Source: an uncultured Opitutaceae bacterium | GTDB lineage: Bacteria; Verrucomicrobiota; Verrucomicrobiia; Opitutales; Opitutaceae | Length of the DNA stretch: 64,000 nucleotides | Reading direction: 5' to 3' | NCBI GenBank assembly: GCA_903890485.1 | Contig: CAITBM010000013.1 | Span: 57,862-121,861 of the forward strand | In this document: piece by piece, positions 35,237 through 42,740 of the stretch | Layout of the letters: each line of letters begins with the position of its first letter | How positions within the stretch are numbered: the first letter of the stretch is position 1 | Notes under the pieces: model-generated | What the model was told of the DNA's origin: nothing | Seen by the model: only the letters and a program-made list of their open reading frames with translations | Database searches by the model: none | Program-made: the position numbers and the translations under genes

Positions 35237-36883
35237 TTGCAGGCGGCTCCTCCGATCCTAGATTCGGGGGCCTTGGCCATCCCCGAACAGCCCTCCCCAC
35301 CCGATGCCGAGTCGCCTGGCCGCCCCGCCCCCCAGGTGCGAAGGGTCGACGACACCGGCAGGTTGCAGCTTGCCGCGATCATCGAGTCCTCCGACGACGC
35401 GATCATCAGCAAGACCCTGGAGGGAATCATAACCAGCTGGAACCCAGGCGCTGAGCGCATGTTCGGATATTCGGCCCAGGAGGCGGTGGGCAAACACATG
35501 CTGATGCTTTTTCCCCCGGACCGGGTGAACGAGGAGCAGGAGATCCTGACCCGCATCCGCCGCGGGGAAAGGATGGAGCACTTTGAGACCGCCCGGGTTA
35601 AGAAGGATGGCAGCCGGATCGAGGTATCCGTGACCATATCGCCCATCAAGGACATCCATGGCCGCATTGTCGGGGCCTCGAAGATCGCCCGCGACATCTC
35701 CGAGCAGAAACGCTTTGAGCAGCAGCTCCTGGACACTGTCCGGGAGATGAAGGACATCCGGGCCGCGCTCGACGAGCACTCGATCGTGGCGATAACCGAC
35801 GCCGCCGGCAGGATCACCTACGTGAACGACAAGTTCTGCACCATCTCGAAGTACCCGAGGGAGGAGCTCCTGGGGCAGGACCACCGCCTGATCAACTCCA
35901 AGCACCACCCCAAGGAGTTTTTCCGGAACCTCTGGGACACCATCCGGGGCGGCGGTGTCTGGCACGGGGAGATCAAGAACCGGGCCAAGGACGGGTCGCA
36001 TTACTGGGTCGCGACCACGATCTTCCCGAGGCTCAACTCCGAGGGCCAGCCGGTGCAGTTCATCTCCATCCGCACCGATATCACCCAGCGCAAGGCCGAC
36101 GAGGCCGATCTCCAGCGCTTTGCCGCCGACCTTGCCGAGAGGAACAAGGAGCTGGAGACCATCGTCTACACCGTCTCGCACGACTTGAGGTCGCCGCTCG
36201 TGAACGTTCAGGGCTTCAGCAAGCAGCTCAACCGGGCCTGCGGAAAGATAGAGGCGGCGGTGGCCGCGGCAAAGGACGGCCTGGTGCCCGCTGCCGACCT
36301 TAAGGCGCCGATCGACACGGCGATCCCGCAGGCGCTGCGCTTCATCAACGCCGGCGTCACGAAGATGGAGATGCTCCTGAACGGCCTGATGCGCTACGCG
36401 CGCCTGGGCCGGGTCGCGTTCACGATCCAGCCGCTGGACATGAACGAGATGGTCGCCGAGATCATCGCGGCGATGAGGTTCCAGATCGACGAGAACAAGG
36501 TCGACGTCCAGGTGTCGCCCCTTCCCGGGTGCCTGGGGGACAGGGCCCAGACGAGCCAGGCTTTTGCCAACCTCCTGGACAACGCGATCAAGTACCGCGA
36601 ACCGGCCCGGCCCCTAAGGATCGCGATCCGCGGGAGCGTGCAGGACGGCATGGCGGTCTACTCCGTTGCGGACAACGGAATCGGCATCGCCCCGAGCCAC
36701 CGGCAGAAGGCCTTCGAGATCTTCCACCGCCTCAATCCCGACACCGGGAGCGGCGAGGGCCTCGGGCTCACGATTGCGCAAAGGGTCCTCGAGCGCGAGG
36801 GCGGGAAGATTTGGATTGAGAGCGAGGAGGGGGTGGGTTCGACTTTCTTTGTCGCGCTGCCGGCTGGCGCCTCATCGGCCTAA
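35237..36883 (+). CDS. Multi-PAS sensor histidine kinase
   Basis: A 548-residue soluble kinase with no membrane helix. Two PAS domains: about residues 45-160 (LAAIIESSDDAIISKTLEGI) with PAC motif, and about 175-290 (ALDEHSIVAITDAAGRITYVND). Then HisKA (TVSHDLRSPLVNVQGF) near residue 314 and the ATPase (NLLDNAIKYRE, DNGIGI, GEGLGLTI). The layout resembles bacteriophytochrome-like and Hik-type kinases that pair with single-domain receivers, as encoded next. The start TTG at 35237 is uncertain; a second TTG at 35273 is possible. It leads a four-gene signalling run. Confidence 0.9.
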   Translation: MQAAPPILDSGALAIPEQPSPPDAESPGRPAPQVRRVDDTGRLQLAAIIESSDDAIISKTLEGIITSWNPGAERMFGYSAQEAVGKHMLMLFPPDRVNEEQEILTRIRRGERMEHFETARVKKDGSRIEVSVTISPIKDIHGRIVGASKIARDISEQKRFEQQLLDTVREMKDIRAALDEHSIVAITDAAGRITYVNDKFCTISKYPREELLGQDHRLINSKHHPKEFFRNLWDTIRGGGVWHGEIKNRAKDGSHYWVATTIFPRLNSEGQPVQFISIRTDITQRKADEADLQRFAADLAERNKELETIVYTVSHDLRSPLVNVQGFSKQLNRACGKIEAAVAAAKDGLVPAADLKAPIDTAIPQALRFINAGVTKMEMLLNGLMRYARLGRVAFTIQPLDMNEMVAEIIAAMRFQIDENKVDVQVSPLPGCLGDRAQTSQAFANLLDNAIKYREPARPLRIAIRGSVQDGMAVYSVADNGIGIAPSHRQKAFEIFHRLNPDTGSGEGLGLTIAQRVLEREGGKIWIESEEGVGSTFFVALPAGASSA

Positions 36884-36892
36884 AGCCACACG

Positions 36893-37336
36893 ATGCCCGA
36901 AGCCCCCATAATACTGATAGTGGAGGATGATGAGGGACATGCGATCCTCTTCAGGGACGTGCTTGAGACGGCGGGCCTGAGCAACAAGATCCTCCATTTC
37001 CGGGACGGGCAGGCCGTGCTCGACTTCCTGTTCGGGTCCGGGACCAAGGCGGCAGACCATGCCGGGCGCACCTATGTCGTCCTCCTCGACATCCGGCTCC
37101 CGAAAGTCGACGGCATCGAGGTCCTCAGGCGCATCAAGTCCGACACCGAGTTCCGCAAGCTCCCGGTGATCATGCTCACGACGACCGACGACGTGCGCGA
37201 GGTCGACCGCTGCCACCAGCTGGGCTGCAGCGTCTACATCCAGAAGCCCGTCGACTACGAGAGGTTCACGGAGGCCGTGCGCCGGCTGGGCCTTTTCATC
37301 ACGCTCCTGCTGGTCCCGCCGATCGAAGCCCACTAG
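36893..37336 (+). CDS. Single-domain response regulator (Rcp1-like)
   Basis: A 147-residue stand-alone receiver. The acidic pair is in LIVEDDEGHAILF, the phospho-acceptor in VVLLDIRLPKVDG, Thr in IMLTTTDD and Lys in YIQKPVDYE. The VEDDEGHA start and LDIRLPKVDG are typical of Rcp1-like receivers that work with PAS or phytochrome kinases. It has no output domain, so it should pass phosphate or act by protein contact. It lies 9 bp after the kinase gene and directly abuts the next gene. Confidence 0.93.
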   Translation: MPEAPIILIVEDDEGHAILFRDVLETAGLSNKILHFRDGQAVLDFLFGSGTKAADHAGRTYVVLLDIRLPKVDGIEVLRRIKSDTEFRKLPVIMLTTTDDVREVDRCHQLGCSVYIQKPVDYERFTEAVRRLGLFITLLLVPPIEAH

Positions 37337-38389
37337 ATGGCAACCCCTTCCAAACCGGCCAAGATCCTCGTCGTGGACGACGACGTGGGGCTCCTCGTCC
37401 TGATGGCCGAGACCCTGAAGAGCGAGGGCTTCGTGGTCGACACGGCCGGCTCGGGCACGGCGGCCCTGGCGTGGCTCGGCGAGCGCAACGCCGACCTGAT
37501 GCTCCTTGACCTCAAGATGCGCGACATCGGGGGGGCTGCCCTCCTCGAGCGGCTCAAGCAGAAGACCCCCCCGGTTCCCTTCCTTGTGGTGACGGGCCAG
37601 GGCGACGAGAAGGCCGCCGTCGAGATGATGAAGCAGGGGGCCCTGGACTATGTCATGAAGGACACGGGCCTCTTGGACCTCCTCCCTGGGGTCGTGCGCC
37701 GCGCCCTCGAGATGGTGGAGCGCGACCGCGCCTTGTCCGTCGCCGAGGCCGAAGGGCGGCGCATGGAGCGTGAGATGGTGGAGGTCGCCGAGCGCGAGCG
37801 CCGCCGGATCGGCGAGGACCTCCACGACGGCTTGGGCCAGCAGCTGACGGCCATCGAGCTCGTCTGCACGGCCTTGAAGGAGGACGCAGCCCGGAAGGTC
37901 CCGGAGCTGGCAAAGGGCCTGGAGCGGATGGGCAAGATGCTCCGGGAGGCGATCTCCCAGACCCGATTCCTTTCCCGCGGGCTTGTCCCGATAAGCGACG
38001 ACCCGGACGCGCTGCGGATCGGCTTGGCGGAGCTCACCGAGCACATCGCCTCGCTCGGCAGGCCGCGCTGCCACCTGGAGTGCCCGGCGCCCGTTATCCT
38101 TCGGGACCGCTCGACTGCTGCCCACCTCTACCGGATCGCCCAGGAGGCGGTGAACAACGTCCTCAAGCACGCCCAGGCCGAGGACGTGACCATCCGCCTC
38201 ACCCAGGTCAACGGGGTCCTCGAGCTTCTGATCGCCGACAACGGCCGCGGGCTGCCGACCTCGAAGAGCGGGGGCCTCGGGATGGAGGTCATGAAGCACC
38301 GGGCGAGCATGATCGGCGGCGAGCTCACGGTGACCTCCAAACGGGGGCACGGCGTCACCGTCGCCTGCGTGCTGCCCGTCTTCCGGTGA
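37337..38389 (+). CDS. Receiver-HisKA_3 hybrid histidine kinase
   Basis: A 350-residue protein with an N-terminal receiver (residues ~8-125, KILVVDDDVG and LMLLDLKM). A HisKA_3 dimerisation helix (about 150-215, ERERRRIGEDLHDGLGQQLTAIELV, phospho-His in DLHDGLGQQ) and an ATPase (EAVNNVLKHAQAEDVTIRL, DNGRGLP) follow. Receiver-first kinases of the NarX/DegS class are controlled by phosphorylation of their own receiver. The upstream kinase and Rcp1-like receiver could feed it, and the NarL-type regulator after it (overlap GTGA, 4 bp) is the likely output. Confidence 0.92.
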   Translation: MATPSKPAKILVVDDDVGLLVLMAETLKSEGFVVDTAGSGTAALAWLGERNADLMLLDLKMRDIGGAALLERLKQKTPPVPFLVVTGQGDEKAAVEMMKQGALDYVMKDTGLLDLLPGVVRRALEMVERDRALSVAEAEGRRMEREMVEVAERERRRIGEDLHDGLGQQLTAIELVCTALKEDAARKVPELAKGLERMGKMLREAISQTRFLSRGLVPISDDPDALRIGLAELTEHIASLGRPRCHLECPAPVILRDRSTAAHLYRIAQEAVNNVLKHAQAEDVTIRLTQVNGVLELLIADNGRGLPTSKSGGLGMEVMKHRASMIGGELTVTSKRGHGVTVACVLPVFR

Positions 38390-39078
38390 AGGCTCCGGCC
38401 AAGAGGAAGTCCCGCCCCTTGGAGGCCATGGGTCCGGCGCGCAGGAAGATCCTGCTGGTCGACGACCACCCCTTTATGAGGGCGGGCCTTGCGCAGCTGA
38501 TCGAGCTTCAGCCTGACATGATGGTCGCCGGGGAGGCCGGCAACCCGGCCGAGGCGCTCGAGAAGTTCACATCGTCTAAGCCGGACATGGTCCTGACCGA
38601 CATGACCATGCCCGGCCGGTCCGGACTCGAGTTCATCAAGGACCTTCGTGCCGTTGAGCCCGAGATCGCGATTCTGGTCATCTCGATGCATGACGAGGCG
38701 ATCTACGCCGAGCGGGCCCTCAGGGCAGGTGCGCGGGGGTACATCATGAAAGAGGCTGGGGGAGAGAACCTCCTGGCCGCCATCCGGCAGGTGCTTGCCG
38801 GCCAAGTTTATCTGAGCCCGCGCATGTCAGCCAACGCGTTCGACCGGTTTTCCGGGCGACGGCCGCGCGGCTCAAGCTCGCCGATCGAGAAGCTAAGCGA
38901 CCGCGAGTTCGAGGTCTTCAGGCTCGTGGGGCAGGGAAAGAGCACGCGCGATATTGCAGATGAATTACATCTGAGCACCAAGACCGTCGACGTTCACCGG
39001 GCCCACATCAAGGAGAAGCTCGAATTGAAGGATGTCACTGCTCTCGTCCGGCACGCCGTTCGCTGGGTCGAAACCTAG
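38386..39078 (+). CDS. NarL/FixJ-family response regulator
   Basis: A 230-residue DNA-binding regulator. The receiver has ILLVDDHPFMRAGL, the phospho-acceptor Asp in MVLTDMTMPG and the Lys in GYIMKEAGG. The C-terminal LuxR-type helix-turn-helix is LSDREFEVFRLVGQGKSTRD followed by LHLSTKTVDVHRAHIKEKL. The GTG at 38386 overlaps the preceding stop by 4 bp (GTGA); an ATG at 38428 would drop a basic leader of 14 residues and is the alternative. It is the output of the kinase block and lies directly upstream of the cbb3 oxidase operon, a possible target. Confidence 0.93.
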   Translation: MKAPAKRKSRPLEAMGPARRKILLVDDHPFMRAGLAQLIELQPDMMVAGEAGNPAEALEKFTSSKPDMVLTDMTMPGRSGLEFIKDLRAVEPEIAILVISMHDEAIYAERALRAGARGYIMKEAGGENLLAAIRQVLAGQVYLSPRMSANAFDRFSGRRPRGSSSPIEKLSDREFEVFRLVGQGKSTRDIADELHLSTKTVDVHRAHIKEKLELKDVTALVRHAVRWVET

Positions 39079-39099
39079 AATCTCGGGCAGGGGTCTGCG

Positions 39100-39117
39100 G
39101 GCAAATAAGGATTTGCC
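39100..39117. promoter_or_regulatory. Inverted repeat upstream of the cbb3 operon
   Basis: GGCAAAT-AAGG-ATTTGCC is a perfect 7-bp inverted repeat with a 4-bp spacer, 22 bp after the NarL-type gene and 147 bp before the first cbb3-locus gene. The arm-spacer geometry recalls CRP/FNR-type sites, but the arms do not match TTGAT/ATCAA. It could be an operator or a short hairpin. Confidence 0.4.
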
Positions 39118-39149
39118 GGAGAGAATCTTATAGCGCGGGGATGTGCCGG

Positions 39150-39173
39150 GGTGCGCACCTTCGGACCTATAAA
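39150..39173 (+). promoter_or_regulatory. Candidate promoter of the cbb3 locus
   Basis: TATAAA at 39168-39173 is a good -10 box. A perfect 10-bp palindrome GGTGCGCACC (39150-39159) lies where the -35 or an activator site would be. No standard -35 hexamer is present, which suggests activator dependence. Assigned by eye. Confidence 0.35.
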
Positions 39174-39264
39174 AAACAAGATATGCACACTCCCTGCCAA
39201 ACGGTGCGGAGATGGAAACGGTCCCAAGGAATAGGATAGTTCCAACCACAACCCGTCCCTCCCC

Positions 39265-39477
39265 ATGACCGTCGTACCACTGACCCTAACGATTAGCCTC
39301 TGTCTCGTCTTTACGTTCATCGTGTTTTTCCTGCGTGAGCATGCCCGGGGCAACCTGAGCAGCTCCGAGCGGGATTCGCTCCTGCCCCTTTCCGAGGAGA
39401 AGGCCGTGTTTGCCCGTCGGTCGGATGGCGCCGCGGCGGCCCCGGGTTTGGCGTCACCCCGGAACGAGTTGCGTTAG
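39265..39477 (+). CDS. ccoS: Small membrane protein, CcoS-like
   Basis: A 70-residue protein with one N-terminal membrane helix (about residues 4-23, VPLTLTISLCLVFTFIVFFL), then a charged tail (REHARGNLSSSERDSLLPL). This layout resembles CcoS, the small protein needed to load cofactors into cbb3 oxidase: helix, short basic turn, acidic-polar segment with a terminal hydrophobic patch. The sequence match is weak, and the assignment leans on its place 87 bp before the oxidase genes. The tail is Ala/Ser-rich and longer than that of typical CcoS. Confidence 0.45.
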   Translation: MTVVPLTLTISLCLVFTFIVFFLREHARGNLSSSERDSLLPLSEEKAVFARRSDGAAAAPGLASPRNELR

Positions 39478-39564
39478 GAGCACTGCGCAGGCCTCACCCA
39501 CCTCGATCAAGCCGAGGGGAAACCGTTAACCCGAGTCAAAGTCCCCGAGCCACCGCTTTATCCC

Positions 39565-41889
39565 ATGTCCGCCCAAAAAACTACCGTTGAATTCAACGAC
39601 AAGGTTGTCCGCCAGTTCCTGCTCGCCTCAGTCATCTGGGGAGCGGTGGGCATGCTCGTCGGCGTCCTGATAGCCGCCCAGCTCAACTTTTGGCAGCTGA
39701 ACTTCGGCACCTCGTTCCTGACGTGGAGCCACCTGCGCCCGCTCCACACCAATGCCGTCATCTTCGCCCTGGTGGGCAACATGATGTTCGCCGGGGTGTA
39801 CTACTCGACGCAGCGCCTCGTGAAGGCGCGCCTGGCCAGCGACTTCCTCTCGCAGTTCCACTTCTGGGGATGGCAGGCGATCATCGTCGCCGCCGCCTGC
39901 ACGCTCCCGTTCGGGCTCACCCGGGGCCAGGAGTACGCCGAGCTCATCTGGCCGATCAACCTGGCTGTCGTCGTCATGTGGGTCGTCTTCGCGGTCAATT
40001 TCTTCTGGACCCTGGCCAGGCGCAACGAGCCCAGCCTCTACGTGGCGATCTGGTTCTACATCGCGACGATCATCACGATTGCGATGCTCTACATCGTCAA
40101 CCACCTGGCGATCCCGACCAGCTGGACCCACAGCTATTCGCTCTTTGGCGGCGTCCAAAACGCGCTCGTGCAGTGGTGGTACGGCCACAACGCCGTGGCC
40201 TTCTTCCTGACGACCCCGATCCTGGGCATTATGTACTATTTCCTGCCGAAGGCGGCGGGGCGACCGGTCTACTCCTACAAGCTCTCGGTGGTGCACTTCT
40301 GGTCCCTGGTCTTCGTCTACATCTGGGCCGGCCCCCACCACCTTCTGAACACCTCCCTGCCGGGCTGGCTCCAGGACCTGGGGATGACCTTCTCCCTCAT
40401 GCTCTGGGCCCCGTCCTGGGGCGGCATGCTGAACGGCCTCCTCACGCTCCGCGGGGGCTGGGACAAGCTCCGGACCGACCCGGTCATCAAGTTCTTCGCC
40501 GCGGGCGTCACCTTCTACGGCATGTCCACGTTCGAGGGGCCGCTCCTGGCGATCAAGTCGGTGAACGCCCTGGCCCATTACACCGACTGGATCATCGCCC
40601 ACGTCCACGGGGGCACGCTCGGATGGAACGGGTTCATGGCGGCAGGCATGATCTACTGGCTGATCCCCCGCCTCTGGAACAAGCCGCTCCACAGCACCGG
40701 GCTCGCCAACCTCCACTTCTGGATAGGGCTGGTCGGCATCCTCCTCTATGTCGGCGCCATGTGGGCGAGCGGCATCACGCAGGGCCTGATGCTCAACGCA
40801 ACCACAGAGCACGGCACCGTCCTCACGTACCCCAACTTCCTGGACACCGTGAACGCCATCCGGCCGCTCATGCTCATGCGCGTGATCGGCGGGACGCTCT
40901 ACCTGGCGGGCTGGTTCCTGATGGCGTACAACCTCTGGATGTCGATCCGGGGCGCCCAGCCGGTGAACGGGACGATCGAGGTCTTCAAGGACGAGCCGGG
41001 GCACGCGGCGCCGGGCGGCCTCTCCGTCGCCGGTTGGGTGATGAACCCCCCGGTGCTTTTCTCGGTGCTCGGGGTGGGATTCGCCTGCGCATGGATGTTC
41101 GGCGGGCACTTTGTGAGCATCGCGGGCCTGGTGGGCACGATGTTCTGCGCGGTAGTGGCGTTCACGCACTTCGAGGCACGCCGCAACGCCTGGGGCGATT
41201 GGTATGACCGGCTTCTCGTGAGCGCGGTCCCCTTCACGGTCCTCACGTTCGTGGCGGTCGTGGCCGGAGGGCTCATCCAGATCATCCCGACCGTCGTCAT
41301 CCACAGGGCGGCCAACGTCGAGGATAGGCGCCAGATCCCGTACACGCCGCTGGAGCTCGAGGGCCGCGACCTGTATGTCCGCGAGGGCTGCTACCTCTGC
41401 CACTCGCAGATGATCCGCACCCTGGTTCCCGATGTGCTCCGCTACGGCGACTATTCCCGCCTTGGCGAGTCGATCTACGACCATCCCTTCCAGTGGGGCT
41501 CCAAGCGCAACGGCCCCGACCTTGCGCGGGTGGGCGGCAAGTACCCCAACGTCTGGCACCTTAGACACATGGAGAACCCGCGCTCGATCTCCACCGGCTC
41601 CAACATGCCGAGCTTCCCGTGGCTCCTTTCGAACGCCCTGGACGTGAGCACGCTCCCGCGGAAGATCGCCGTGCAGCGCCAGCTCGGGGTCCCCTATCCG
41701 CAGTGGACCGACGCCGAGATCGCCGCCAGCGTCGACGCCCAGCAGAAGGCGATCGCCAAGGACCTTCGCGACGGCGGCGCCTATGTGGCGCCGGACCGCG
41801 AGATCGTCGCGCTGATCGCCTACCTCCAGCAGCTCGGACACTACGAGAAGGTCGTGCCCACGGGCAACGCCCCGACCCTCGCCGACTAA
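39565..41889 (+). CDS. ccoNO: cbb3-type cytochrome c oxidase, fused subunits I and II (CcoN-CcoO)
   Basis: A 774-residue fusion. Residues ~1-480 are CcoN, the heme-copper catalytic subunit, with ~12 membrane helices; His ligands sit in SHLRPLHTNAVIF, WWYGHNAVAFFL, GPHHLL and IAHVHGGTLGWNG. Residues ~500-774 are CcoO: one helix, then a mono-heme cytochrome c with GCYLCHSQMIRTL and a distal Met in GSNMPSF. In most proteobacteria these are separate genes. The enzyme reduces O2 to water and pumps protons, with high oxygen affinity. Next come the CcoQ-like, CcoP and maturation genes, all on the plus strand. Confidence 0.97.
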   Translation: MSAQKTTVEFNDKVVRQFLLASVIWGAVGMLVGVLIAAQLNFWQLNFGTSFLTWSHLRPLHTNAVIFALVGNMMFAGVYYSTQRLVKARLASDFLSQFHFWGWQAIIVAAACTLPFGLTRGQEYAELIWPINLAVVVMWVVFAVNFFWTLARRNEPSLYVAIWFYIATIITIAMLYIVNHLAIPTSWTHSYSLFGGVQNALVQWWYGHNAVAFFLTTPILGIMYYFLPKAAGRPVYSYKLSVVHFWSLVFVYIWAGPHHLLNTSLPGWLQDLGMTFSLMLWAPSWGGMLNGLLTLRGGWDKLRTDPVIKFFAAGVTFYGMSTFEGPLLAIKSVNALAHYTDWIIAHVHGGTLGWNGFMAAGMIYWLIPRLWNKPLHSTGLANLHFWIGLVGILLYVGAMWASGITQGLMLNATTEHGTVLTYPNFLDTVNAIRPLMLMRVIGGTLYLAGWFLMAYNLWMSIRGAQPVNGTIEVFKDEPGHAAPGGLSVAGWVMNPPVLFSVLGVGFACAWMFGGHFVSIAGLVGTMFCAVVAFTHFEARRNAWGDWYDRLLVSAVPFTVLTFVAVVAGGLIQIIPTVVIHRAANVEDRRQIPYTPLELEGRDLYVREGCYLCHSQMIRTLVPDVLRYGDYSRLGESIYDHPFQWGSKRNGPDLARVGGKYPNVWHLRHMENPRSISTGSNMPSFPWLLSNALDVSTLPRKIAVQRQLGVPYPQWTDAEIAASVDAQQKAIAKDLRDGGAYVAPDREIVALIAYLQQLGHYEKVVPTGNAPTLAD

Positions 41890-41906
41890 CGAAGGGGAAA
41901 AAGGCC

Positions 41907-42143
41907 ATGTTCACCCGCATCATCTACGGCGACTCCACGGCGTTCTTCACGATCGCCGCGTTCGGGGTCGCCACCTCGATCTTCATTACGATCAGCTGGC
42001 GCGCCCTTCGCATGAAGCGCCCCCAGATCGAGCACTACGAGAGCCTGCCCTTCCTTACCGCAACCCCCGCGGCCGACGGCGAGCACCCCGCCGCAGGCGG
42101 CCAACATTCAACGAGCGAAGACGAGCCCCAGCTTAGAACATGA
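41907..42143 (+). CDS. ccoQ: CcoQ-like small subunit of cbb3 oxidase
   Basis: A 78-residue protein with one membrane helix (about residues 11-31, AFFTIAAFGVATSIFITISW) followed by a basic, then acidic tail. Its position between ccoNO and ccoP (stop overlaps the ccoP ATG by 4 bp, ATGA) is that of CcoQ, a small non-catalytic stabilising subunit. Sequence similarity to CcoQ is not strong, as usual for this fast-evolving subunit. The ATG at 41907 follows GAAGGGGAAAAAGG, a good ribosome-binding site. Confidence 0.65.
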   Translation: MFTRIIYGDSTAFFTIAAFGVATSIFITISWRALRMKRPQIEHYESLPFLTATPAADGEHPAAGGQHSTSEDEPQLRT

Positions 42144-42727
42144 ACCCGAACACGCCCACTCCTCCGACCGAGGACCCGTTGCGCCCGCACAGCTACGACG
42201 GCATCCAGGAATACGACAAGCGGCTGCCCAACTGGTGGCTCTTCACCTTCTACGCGACCATCGTGTTCTGGGTGGGATACTGGGGCTACTACGAGTGGCT
42301 CCACGTGGGCCCCAGCAATCACCAGCAGATCAACAAGGCGATGGCGGCGATCGAGGCCGAGAAGCTGGCGGCAACCGCCTCCACGAAGCTCGACAACGCG
42401 AGCCTTTGGGAGATGAGCCGCAACCCCGTGTTTGTCGACGCGGGCAAGGTGACCTTCAACTCAATCTGCGCCACCTGCCACAAGGAGAGCATGCGCGGGG
42501 TCGCCGACGGGGGCATCGGGGCCAACCTGACGACCCAGACCTGGATCCACGGCGGCAACCCGATGGACATCTATGCCACGGTGACCAACGGCGTCCTCGT
42601 GAAGGGCATGCCCGCGTGGGGCCCGGTCCTCGGGCAGAAGAGGATCATCGAGGCGGTGGCCTATGTCCTTAGCCACCATCATGAAGGCGAGCCGATGACG
42701 GTGCAGTCGACTCCCGCAGCAAAATGA
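42140..42727 (+). CDS. ccoP: cbb3 oxidase subunit III (CcoP) with a single heme
   Basis: A 195-residue protein. The N-terminal CcoP domain has HSYDGIQEYDKRLPNWWL just before a membrane helix (about residues 33-52) and EWLHVGPSN after it, the family hallmark. The periplasmic cytochrome c domain has one heme motif, CATCH near residue 109, and the axial Met in VKGMPAWGPV. Typical proteobacterial CcoP has ~290-310 residues and two hemes, so one heme domain is absent here. It delivers electrons from soluble cytochrome c to CcoO. The overlap with the CcoQ-like gene indicates translational coupling. Confidence 0.92.
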   Translation: MNPNTPTPPTEDPLRPHSYDGIQEYDKRLPNWWLFTFYATIVFWVGYWGYYEWLHVGPSNHQQINKAMAAIEAEKLAATASTKLDNASLWEMSRNPVFVDAGKVTFNSICATCHKESMRGVADGGIGANLTTQTWIHGGNPMDIYATVTNGVLVKGMPAWGPVLGQKRIIEAVAYVLSHHHEGEPMTVQSTPAAK

Positions 42728-42740
42728 GATTAGGTGAACA

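Noticed and set aside
39079..39564. FNR/FixK box (TTGAT-N4-ATCAA) before the cbb3 genes
   Set aside because: No such sequence in the region; the palindrome at 39100 has different arms and is reported separately.
39628..41841. Long minus-strand frame of 737 codons opposite ccoNO
   Set aside because: Its composition is Arg/His/Asp/Glu-heavy without any domain; ccoNO on the other strand has full motif support. It is a shadow of GC-rich codon usage.
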